The notes beneath the pieces are model-generated. The model ran no database searches. It worked only from the letters and a program-made list of their open reading frames with translations, and had not been told where the DNA came from. Below are positions 33,334 through 42,434 of a stretch of 64,000 bases of DNA, piece by piece; position 1 is the stretch's first letter; each line of letters begins with the position of its first letter. The position numbers and the translations under genes were made by a program. The stretch is from Rhabditophanes sp. KR3021 (Eukaryota; Nematoda; Chromadorea; Rhabditida; Alloionematidae). The stretch lies in NCBI GenBank assembly GCA_963281155.1, contig CAUJLY010000002.1:1364001-1428000 (forward strand). The letters run 5' to 3'.

Positions 33334-34006
33334 TTATTCCTTATATTTTTCGATTCCAATGGGAGACATTACACAGATATGCTTGAGGTCTCTGAATTTT
33401 TGGTTGTAGTCGAGGCCGTACCCGACGATGAATTTATCTGGGATTGAAAAGGCTACAAAATCTTCAGGAACCTCAACCTGACGTTTAACTCTCTTTGACA
33501 ACAAAATAGAAGTCCAAACTTGATTGGCACCATGATCTTTGATAGTTTTGATAAGACTATCCATTGTCAAACCACTGTCTACGATATCTTCGACGATCTA
33601 AAGATAAATACAATCATAGTAAAATATCAAAACTTACAACAACATTTTGTCCCTTCAATTCATCCATACTTTCAAGTCCAATCAACTGCAAATGCCCCGT
33701 ACTAACAGTGTCACAATAACTCTTAGCTCTGATAAATTCGATTGAAATAGGCGACTTGCACAAGGTCCTTGCCACAGTCAATTCATCCAGCAGCGTAGTA
33801 AAAAACTTATAAGATCCCTTCAAAATACAAAGCATCATAATTGGCTTATCTCCAATTTGTTCATGAATTTCATGAGCCAACTTCTTAGTTCTATCCAAAA
33901 TCAAACCTTCTGGGATGATAACTTCTTTTAGAGCACCATCGTAACAGCCTGGCGTAAGAAAAGAATCTGTAGAAAATTCTAAATTATCGGGAATAGTAAT
34001 AAACAT
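33334..34006 (-). CDS. hprt-1: Hypoxanthine-guanine phosphoribosyltransferase
   Basis: Purine-salvage enzyme joining hypoxanthine or guanine to PRPP to make IMP or GMP. Exons 34006-33638 and 33597-33334 with a 40-base intron; 210 residues (human enzyme 218). Family landmarks: GALKEVIIPEGLILDRTKKL, MMLCILKGSYKFFTTLLDEL, IEFIRAKSYCDTVSTG, the PRPP loop VVIVEDIVDSGLTMDSL formed across the splice junction, FSIPDKFIVGYGLDYNQKF and a C-terminal HICVMSPIGIEKYKE. All key residues are in place, so it should be active. ATG 34006 lies eight bases after a TTTTTAG acceptor (34016-34015). An upstream ATG at 34057 could give a few extra codons through a 35-base intron. It is third in a co-oriented row with RIOK2 and the MATH-BTB gene. 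Confidence 0.96.
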
Positions 34007-34014
34007 GGCTGTAT

Positions 34015-34016
34015 CT
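34015..34016 (-). promoter_or_regulatory. Splice acceptor just upstream of HPRT start
   Basis: TATTTATTTTTAG ends eight bases before the HPRT ATG. It is a candidate spliced-leader site, and would be an operon-internal one if RIOK2 and HPRT are co-transcribed. A short cis-intron from ATG 34057 is the alternative. Confidence 0.45.
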
Positions 34017-34540
34017 AAAAATAAATAATATATTAAAAAGAGTCTACTTAAATACATTGCCAGGAACGCTTCTTATCTCTAATAACATGTAACCGACTTG
34101 AAAATGTATTACTTAGCGACGACAGACGCAGATATTATTTTGGTAACAGATAAGACAGCCAAATTTGTAAGTAAAAGGTTATTACAAGGGCTCATTTTGC
34201 TCTTATCGCCCAATAGATTAACTTCTTAATTTGTATCAAATTAGTAAACCTAAAAAAGCAACATCGTATGGTGAGATGGCTGTCAGTTTTATCTATTAAA
34301 CTATAATATGATACAACCTTGTGCGTGCACACGGACACTTAAACATGACACCATCTAATGGTTAAAGAGAACCTACAAAAAACAATATTATACTTAAATA
34401 TACAAATGATTGATTACATCAAAGTTATACACAAATCCAAACTTTTTTGAAAATTTATTAACAAACTAATAACAGTTTCATTTTAATTAAATGTCGGCAT
34501 ATAATAACAAATAACAAGTACAATAATAGCAATTACATTT

Positions 34541-36163
34541 TTAGAACCAATCGGAGTACTCTTTTATTAACTGGTTGTTGTCTTCACGTCTTCGGTTTGT
34601 GGCGCTTTGCTTGCCTTTTACGCGCATCTTTTCTTTTTTGACAGTTCTCTTTTGGTTGAGGAGTCTTTTACGGATTTGTTCGGGGTCGATAGTGCTGCCG
34701 TTGCTGAAGACGCTCCTGGCTTGAGTCACCTTTCCGCGTTTGGTTCTTCTGACTTCGCTTTGGGCATCTCCGGCCATTTCTCCTACAAAATCATTCTCCT
34801 CGTCGTCTGAATCAACTGTTTCCTTTTCACCAACATCAAGCTCCTCAATTTTCTTCTGAGCATCCAAAATAGCTTTTTCATACTTCCCCATCTGAGTTTC
34901 ATTCATCTCTTCAATCATTGGGACTTCGGCATTGTCAAACCCCTCGGCAACAATCAGATTATCGATATTGGTCTGAGTTTCATTTATCCATTTGTCGAAG
35001 CGGAGTTCCTTGTCAGTCTTGTTGACATTTGCAACATCGTCATCATACTCGTCTGTATCAATTTCCTCGTACTCTTCTTCAACTTCTCCCCTCTCTCCCT
35101 CAATATCTGACTCCTCCTCCGATTCTTGAATTTCTTTCTCATCGATGTCCTTCTCATCATCGCCACTCTCTTCTTCTTCCTCAATAATCCCAGCAGTCCA
35201 ATCTTTTTCCTCATAAGCCTTGTGCAAGTCCAAAACCATCTTCTTAGTAAACCCACTAGCTAACAACTCCTTATCCAAATTGTGAACTCTCTCAATATCC
35301 TTCATCGACGGAGCCAACTCTGACTCATAATTAAACTTTCTCTTGAAGAATTCTCTGATGCAGTTGACATCCCTCATAAAGTAGTACTCGGCATTTGGAT
35401 GAGCTATACTGATCATTTGTGGAAAGTCAATCATGACGGGTTCGTCATCTGCTCCGAGCAAGAGATTGAATTCATTGAAGTCGCCGTGAATAAGGCCGTG
35501 ACGCGCTAGTCTTACGATTAAATTCATGAGTTTGTCGTACAGGGCAGCTGGGTCATCCAGTTCTGCAACTTCTGACAAAGTTACACCATCAATCAGTCCC
35601 ATCACAACTAAGTGCCTGCAGCAATCAATTGGCTTTGGAACAGGGAATTTACGGGTGTACAAAGCTCCCAGGAAGGTGAATTCTTTGAGAGCCGACAACC
35701 GAGACAAGTACAGCCATGAGCAAAATTGTCTTTTATTGTGGTAGTCTCTCTTGTCTTTGACCCTTCTGAAAGAAGTACGGCCGAGGCGATGGAACTTCAG
35801 GACAACGTCTCCCAAATCCTTGTCTCCTCCAACATAAACATCTGACTCCTTTCCAACGCCAATTTGGTTTCCAACAGCAGTCACGGATTCTCTTGCCCTT
35901 AATGCTCTTAGGGCAAGGAAGTCATAGCCGAGATTGGTAAGCCTGTAGCCATCGTAGCTTTTCCCTCTTTCGTAAGCTACAAGTTGGTACTTGCAAAGTT
36001 CAGACAGGACTCGAACGGTGGCCCCACGATGAATGCCAGCAACAGCAGAAATTAAAGGAAGAGGCACAAACTCGTGGTTTTTTAAACCCATTTCTACCGC
36101 TAGCAGGACTCTGAAGTCATCTGGAGAAAGGTAGCGCATCAAGCTAATATTAAAACGTCCCAT
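34541..36163 (-). CDS. riok-2: RIO kinase 2, 40S ribosome maturation factor
   Basis: Atypical kinase/ATPase needed for late cytoplasmic maturation of the 40S ribosomal subunit. Single exon, 540 residues, close to the human protein (552). Residues 1-95 form the RIO2-specific winged helix (FNISLMRYLSPDDFRVLLAV, HRGATVRVLSELCKY). Residues 101-110 are the P-loop IGVGKESDVY. The catalytic loop HGDFNEFN is at 226-233 and the metal-binding IDFPQM at 245-250. The remaining half is a Glu/Asp-rich and then Lys/Arg-rich tail, as in other RIOK2 proteins. All catalytic residues are present. No intron interrupts this 1.6 kb gene, which contrasts with most neighbours. Confidence 0.97.
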   Translation of the reverse strand: MGRFNISLMRYLSPDDFRVLLAVEMGLKNHEFVPLPLISAVAGIHRGATVRVLSELCKYQLVAYERGKSYDGYRLTNLGYDFLALRALRARESVTAVGNQIGVGKESDVYVGGDKDLGDVVLKFHRLGRTSFRRVKDKRDYHNKRQFCSWLYLSRLSALKEFTFLGALYTRKFPVPKPIDCCRHLVVMGLIDGVTLSEVAELDDPAALYDKLMNLIVRLARHGLIHGDFNEFNLLLGADDEPVMIDFPQMISIAHPNAEYYFMRDVNCIREFFKRKFNYESELAPSMKDIERVHNLDKELLASGFTKKMVLDLHKAYEEKDWTAGIIEEEEESGDDEKDIDEKEIQESEEESDIEGERGEVEEEYEEIDTDEYDDDVANVNKTDKELRFDKWINETQTNIDNLIVAEGFDNAEVPMIEEMNETQMGKYEKAILDAQKKIEELDVGEKETVDSDDEENDFVGEMAGDAQSEVRRTKRGKVTQARSVFSNGSTIDPEQIRKRLLNQKRTVKKEKMRVKGKQSATNRRREDNNQLIKEYSDWF

Positions 36164-36544
36164 AGTTACGTTTATGAATTTGGAAGTTTCCCAATTAATG
36201 AAAAAGCACTAAAATAACTAAAATATTTCTTAATTTTAAATGACTTGGTAAAACGTTGCCCCATTTTGTTCCCTTCAAGAACAGCCACACCCAATTAAAC
36301 TATAGATACAAACAACAATCTCATCATTCGACAAACAAAAAAACATTTCAATTAGGTAAGACTCATTTTATTAAGCAATAAACAATAAAAATGTTCAAAT
36401 GTAGAAGAAAAAAAATGAAACCCTTATACACACATTCAAATGCAATATGCATTGCTGAAGGAAAATCTTTCTAATATACAAATAGACACACATAAAATGC
36501 TTTAAATAATTATTATGCCTGAATGGCTTGGCACTTTGATAAGG

Positions 36545-37841
36545 TTATTTCCGTTTTTTGGGTGGCGGTGAGGATTCTATGTTAAGGACTGATTCGAGGA
36601 TGCGATTTGTCAAGCGTGGATTGTCGTTTTTTAGTTCCATCCATTCTTCGGAACTGAAGACTGTTCGGCGGAAGGTTGAGATCTGGAAATAAAAACGATA
36701 AGTAATAATTGGAGAATCGAGAAAATAGCAAATTTAAAATAAAAACCCACCATTTCCAAACAAGCCTCAAAAAGCTTGTTAGCCCTATACAACTCCGCAA
36801 ACTGCACCAATGAAATAACATTCTTCCTAGTTGCCTGCAACATCAGCTTCTCCTCGCACATTTCCTTCAAATGTGTCATGTCATACTTCTCCGCCAAATC
36901 CACCAAGCTGGCAGCATCATCCTCACTAAGCTCGTCCCCATCAATAGCACCCGTATACAAGTAGTTAACCATCATCTTGACCCCCGCCACCGTCGAGTCC
37001 GCGATCTTGATACAATCTGTTGCAGATTCAGTCATCGTCTTGTGACTGAACATAGCTTGAAAGACATTGGATTGTGAGGCAAGGACAAATTTATGAACTT
37101 TGAAGCATTCAGCCCCGATTTCGATACAAAAATCCACCATCGTTCCTTGCAAGTACATGGCATGAAAGCGGTCTAGGTACAATTTGCCTATCATGGCATT
37201 CTCAATTCTTACAGATTCTGATATCTTCTTGCACAGCATCCGACTTGAGTCTGGAATAAGTTCTATATTACATACGATCATTAAAGAATGGTCATCTCTA
37301 ATACAATTTGCCACCTTTTGTTTGGGGATGTTGCGAAGGCCCCAGGAATGACCTCCTTTCGGAGGTTTAGCATTAAAGTCCCCAATGTTGACGTTCTGAA
37401 ATTTGGGTTGATCGTTGTCGTCCATGAAATAGAAGCGATACTCCGCTTTCAGACATAATTCTTTCATTGGTGAGGTTGCAGACATTTTTAGAAAAAGAGA
37501 CACGTTATTCATATTCTCGACGCGTTTCCCCCTGGGTATAGGCACAGCTGCCAGCAAGCGTCAGGCACACAAGGATCTTTGAACATTTGGCTTCTGAGGC
37601 AAAGGCCTGGCATGGCTAATTTTAGGACGGAGGTGAAATTATTAATCTAAAATTAAACATATTACAAATATCAACTTAGCCAAATGCTTACCGTCCATTC
37701 CTGCCTCAAATGAATAGGCTCGACCATCGTGACACATCCATTAGGTGGATTATAAGTGGAGGTAGAAGGTCCTTCGATTTTTATCCAGTTGGTAGAAGTG
37801 TCTGAACCACTCATATTAGATATATTATCTGCCGGATTCAT
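36545..37841 (-). CDS. MATH-BTB protein (SPOP/BATH-like), one apparent frame break
   Basis: Substrate adaptor for CUL3 ubiquitin ligases: the MATH domain picks substrates and the BTB domain binds CUL3. Exons 37841-37692, 37646-36751 and 36682-36545, with introns of 45 and 68 bases. The MATH domain begins at WTINNF, formed across the first junction, and the BTB domain contains GTMVDFCIEIGAECFKVHKF and FQAMFSHKTMTE. A BACK-like helix region follows, and the protein ends PPPKKRK, a likely nuclear localisation signal. Exon 2 is 896 bases and breaks frame at a run of five C (37528-37532). One extra base there restores a continuous MATH domain, giving 394 residues in total. I treat this as a probable assembly indel. 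Start chosen at ATG 37841. Confidence 0.88.
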
Positions 37842-38689
37842 TAAGATAAACAAGATAGATTCTGAAACAAATTGTAAGTTTATAACAAGGTTGGGGAGGT
37901 AAATTTTAATTTTGGCAATAATGATGACTTGGGAATCGCCAAGTCGTACTTAAATAACAAATTTAATGAATGTAATAAGCATAGGCATTAAATTGATCGT
38001 ATGTTAGACTAAATTGTATTGAATGAATATTACATTAGTTTTAAATAAATAATAAAAGAGCGGCAATTTGGAAAAAATAAAATTGTTGCTGATTTGTCCT
38101 TCACCATCACTATTTCTAAATTTGAATCACAAAAGTACACGACCAAAAAAAACGAAGAAATATCTGTAGACAGATATGTGTACATAATGGTGGTAGTCAC
38201 TAAAATTCTTTGTCAAAAATGTCATTTTATAATTCACGAAAAGAGTATAAGTAGATGTAGATGTAAAATAATGATCTTTTTTGAAATATAACATTTTTAT
38301 ATATACAAAAAGAATTCTTATACATATGATATTGTGTATTGTCGATTCGATAGTCTCTCCTAAATAAATGAACTATCAAATGTTATCAAAGGAATTGTAA
38401 CTACACTATTTTGTTATTGATTAACTTTTCATATATATGTAATGATGAGAAGAAGGGGAGAGAGAATATGAGATATGATATAAATGTTGGTGGTAGAGTT
38501 AAAGATATTGGAGAGATATATTTGATTTTCCAATTATTTTATGGTGTGGGACCAGACTCTTAAGGATTGCTTAGACTGTTTCATGCAAATGAATATTCAC
38601 CTTTGGATAAGTTAAGAAAATTGGTAATGGCTGGTAGAGGAGAAAGAGAATGTGTTGGGTCTGTTTAGTTGAGGTAAGCGTGTGGTGTA

Positions 38690-38800
38690 CACAATGGACG
38701 ACACGACCGGGTGGTACCAGTCTGCCATATGTTACTACCCTTGTTAATAGGAAGCGGAAGGACAGAGCCGGTACGGTTAGCGCGGGGTCAGACTTTTTTT
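38690..38800 (+). other. GC-rich island ending in a T7 run
   Basis: In very AT-rich surroundings this block is clearly GC-richer (GACACGACCGGGTGGTACC; GAGCCGGTACGGTTAGCGCG) and ends GTCAGACTTTTTTT. It contains short complementary words (AGTCTG with CAGACT; ACCGG with CCGGT). An octamer-like ATGCAAAT lies near 38583. A T-run after a structured segment suits an RNA polymerase III transcript. I could not match it to tRNA, U6, Y RNA, SRP, RNase P or spliced-leader RNA. Confidence 0.25.
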
Positions 38801-39186
38801 CCTAAAGTTATTTGGTGGTGGTGTGAGTATTTTTTTGCTGGCTATTACCACAAATAACTAAGACAGTTGCAAATATTGTTACAAAGTAATTTTAATTTAA
38901 CAAAATACATAATTGCATCTATCCATAAATAGATATTAAAATTAACAACAAAACAGCACAACACGATGATGCGATTTTTTTAGTAAGGGTGCGTTTGACA
39001 TACACCAACAAAACAAACTAACGGACTAAGATTATAAGTATGTTTTTATAAAATAAGTATTATAGTAGTACTATGTACTGATCATCCTTATAAAATAGAT
39101 TTTAACAAGAAAAAGCATGCTAAGTGACTTTATGGGGATAGATGGCTTAATCTTGCCTTAGGGATACTTCTGGGTAAATCAATTAG

Positions 39187-39900
39187 TTAGTTATCAAGGA
39201 GATGATGGTTGTTGATGAGTTTGTGATGGAGTTTTGGGCGCTTATATAGAACAGCTGTTCGGTTTTCTGTTAGTGTGCAGATATCGTTGAAGGTATGATT
39301 TTGTCGAGAATTTTCGAAAAAGAAGATTGGCTCAAGAATTGGAAAGATGGCTGAATTTGGGGAAATTTGAATGTTAAGATTGAATAGATGTAGCTTTGCC
39401 GATTTGTTTTGATCAGTTTTCATAATACACATTATCGTTTGGATTTCTCGAGATGCCACCCACTTCCATTTCATTCAAATGCTTGGTCCAATAAAAGCTG
39501 CTTACGATTGGATCCGAACACTTTAACATCTTTTGATGTGGTATATTACATGTCTCCTTCAAGACAGATCATGTTATGATAAACAATGTCTTTTAATTTG
39601 GAAGAGTCTAGGATTCTCACGAAAGCTATATGAACCCTAAGGTTGGCGCATGTAAGCTAGGAAGGATATTTGTTAAAGATCTTGTAAACCTTATCATCTC
39701 GAGAAGGCTATTTTAATCTGTATATTATCAATTATCACATGTTATAAGGGAAGTCTTTGACAATAACTCCAGTTCTAGTTTTGATTTAATGAACTATCTT
39801 CTACATCTGGCGTAATTATCCATTGTGTAGATATCGTGCTAACCAATAAATAGCTCAAATATTTACTATCTCTATTTTAATGTATAATGAATCAAATTTA
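39187..39900 (-). pseudogene. Decayed minus-strand gene, several frames
   Basis: Coding-like blocks on the minus strand appear in different frames in order: IKSKLELELLSKTSLITCDN (near 39790), KVYKIFNKYPS, then LTCANLRVHIAFVRILDSSK with LKDIVYHNMICLEGDM (near 39570-39650), SKDVKVFGSNRKQLLLDQAF (near 39500), and the 95-codon frame at 39187-39474. Stops and frame changes separate them and no splice sites fit. Leu/Ile-spaced segments resemble the repeat part of nematode F-box proteins, but this is only an impression. Confidence 0.35.
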
Positions 39901-39914
39901 TGCATTTATCAAAA

Positions 39915-40124
39915 TTATGAATTTGTGGGCCGCTTATTGTTATCAGCACCACCTTCATTTTGATTAATACTACATTCTGGATCATCCTTAGCTTTATCAT
40001 TTCCACGACCAATATTTGTAGAAATCGATGTTGTTGCGGAAGAATCTATTCGTGTAAAACTACTTTTTTTGGAAAAATGCAGAAAATAAATGATAACGTA
40101 AGAAAGTCTGTTTAAAAACTTACT
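39915..40124 (-). pseudogene. Short frame with a membrane-like segment, possible last exon of a lost gene
   Basis: A 69-codon open frame without ATG. It starts SKFLNRLSYVIIYFLHFSKK, which looks like a last transmembrane helix with a basic flank. A hydrophilic tail rich in Ser, Asn and Asp follows and ends NNKRPTNS. This is the profile of a receptor C-terminus. No upstream exons could be connected, so it may be a pseudogene end. Confidence 0.3.
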
Positions 40125-41206
40125 TTATAAAATTAACATTTTTAATGTTCCCTAGGTGATTGAAAGCATTTAAATCTGTGTTTTATTATATACTATTAAG
40201 TACTAGCCTTCCAAAGAACATAATATTATTGAAAATGAATAGCGTTCGGCCAAGCAATGCCACTTTTTGTTAAATGACATAAAAAAATTATATAAAGATT
40301 ATGAATCTACTCCCTTCCGAGGTGTATATTAAAATGCATCATAAGGATGTTTTAAAAAATGTTATTGCAAATTTCCCTAATATTCCAATGTCAAATCTCC
40401 TCTACCCTTGATTCATTTATTTTATAGTCCTTATATCATTGTTAAATCATGTTCTTGCATGCCAACATTACGGATTTGTTTTCTTATATTATATTATGAT
40501 GTAATATGAATGATCTCACTTATTGACTCATTGTCTTTCTTGAAGTAATTTGAAACCATGAAGCTAAATATAGTGTTAGATTGGAAATAATAAGCTAAAT
40601 TCATTCCTTTATCTTTGGTTTCGATTTGTGTAACGTCCTTTTCAAATATAAATGGGATCTGCTAGAGATAAGTTTTCATAGGCTATATATACTGAGCGCT
40701 AAAAACTCAAATTTGGTCTTATTGTTAGGTGTTCTTCAAATCTAAATAGGAATTTCAAATTTAATTATTACACTAACCATACATTTAGGTATATTTGAAT
40801 TGCCTTTGACACAGTTATTTACTTAACCAAATCATTATTTATTTAAAATATAAACTTTATTTGTTAAGATCAAGCATGGTTGTGTAAATAATAATTATAT
40901 ATTAGGTGAAAAAATCAAATAATAAGTTTAGTTGACAAGATTCAAAATTTAGATTAAGTTTAGATATTTTAAAGGTGGGAAGATTTGACGGAAACAACGT
41001 TGTATTGGAGAGGGGCGATTGGCGAAAGCTCACTTTAACTTGATACGAACCACAATTTTATCGGGTGATGTTGTGGAGTTGTCAAACCAATTAAGTCATC
41101 AAAAGGTGTGTTTGTATCTTTATTGTGTTTGATTTTGTATGGAGAAAAGTAGTTAAAATATCTGAATGTAGTAGTTATGTCAAAATATTCGAAGAAGTGA
41201 TGATAG

Positions 41207-42434
41207 TTAACAACAACCCGGTTTTGAGGAACGCTCTTGTTCATTAGGGCGCAATCTAACTTGATCGGTTTCCGTACGTGAGGGGTGCTGAAAGTAAGTC
41301 ATTATAGAACAACCAAAACATTTACTTACTCTTAACAAGATCGTTTCTGCCAAGTCATAGAAGGCTTTGTCAATGTTGATGTTCGCTTTGGCGGATGTTT
41401 CCATGAACTTAATGTTGTGGTCGATGGCTAGTTGTTCACCTCGTTCGCGGGAGATTACACGGCGTTCAGACATGTCGGACTTGGTTCCTAGTAGCATGAC
41501 AACAACATCTTCAGACGCATGCTCATCGATATTTCGAAGCCATTTAGCGATGTTGTCGAAGGATTTTGCGTTTGTAATGTCATACACTAGCATAATTCCC
41601 ATTGCTCCACGGTAATAGGAGGTTGTAATGGTGTGAAATCTTTCCTGGCCCGCAGTGTCCCTTAAAATGTTTCTATTAATTATGTCCAAAAAACAATCGC
41701 TTTTAGAATTAGTGATACTTCTTATATTTCCCAATTTCAAAAGGGATTCTTTAACTTTGATTAACATTCTTTTTGTTGTGACTTAGCTATCTAATACGTG
41801 TTTATATTTCTCAAATGACTATTAGTTGTCAATACATCAAAGATAAAAATGTTGTTTCTTGTTAAAAAGTAGTGTTTCAAACTAAACACAATATCTCATC
41901 TTGTAGAACTAAAAAATGTATATATTTTAGACCATTTAAACTTCAAAGTAAAGTGAAACCTGAATGTTTCACATACCATCATGTACCTTCTCTGATGATT
42001 AGATCAAATAAAACATCGACTATAAAGAATCATTGAAATTAAAGACACAATGTGTCATTCTAAGCAAAGAATATCTTAGCACATGAAGACCAAGTTTATA
42101 GAATCTAAAAATGCCAATCAAGTTAAAAATAAATTCTAATCAGTTCTCTCATTTAGTAAATAATCACCAAAAACATTGAAAATTGGATAATATAAAATAG
42201 TACCATTAATTCCTCAAAACTTGGTTTGTATCATTTCAAAACGTACCAAATCTGCAATTTGACCTTTTTATTCTGCAACTCAATAGTCTTTATCTTGAAG
42301 TCGATGCCAATAGTCGAGATGAAGTGTGTGTTGAAGGCATCGTCACTGAATCTATACAAAATACATGTTTTACCTACTCCTGAGTCGCCGATCAACAAAA
42401 GCTTGAAAAGTAAATCATACTGCTTTTTTGCCAT
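41207..42434 (-). CDS. rab-10: Rab GTPase, RAB-10 type
   Basis: Small GTPase of the Rab8/10/13 group that controls endocytic recycling and Golgi-to-surface traffic. Three exons: 42434-42247, 41660-41330 and 41287-41207, with introns of 586 and 42 bases; 199 residues. It shows the P-loop GDSGVGKT, switch [17 protein letters not shown], the [20 protein letters not shown] segment split across an intron, and SAK in ETSAKANIN. It ends in the double cysteine KPGCC for geranylgeranylation. Switch regions match RAB-10 closely. The nucleotide-specificity motif reads TKSD where Rab10 proteins normally have NKCD; Rho-family GTPases use TKxD, so function is likely kept. The 586-base first intron holds no recognisable insert. 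Confidence 0.93.

Larger units (their letters stand above)
37842..41206. other. 3.4 kb intergenic stretch with gene debris
   Basis: Upstream of the MATH-BTB gene and downstream of RAB-10. It contains a GC-richer block at about 38690-38797, minus-strand coding debris at 39187-39900 and a 69-codon frame at 39915-40124, listed separately. The rest is AT-rich and featureless. Confidence 0.5.

Noticed and set aside
38640..38680. Possible spliced-leader RNA (TTTAGTTGAG before GTAAGC)
   Set aside because: The donor-like junction is suggestive, but no Sm site, no SL1-like 22-mer and no fitting stem-loop order were found.
41035..41244. Minus-strand frame overlapping the RAB-10 3' end
   Set aside because: Alternate-frame shadow; the RAB-10 frame ends in the expected double cysteine.
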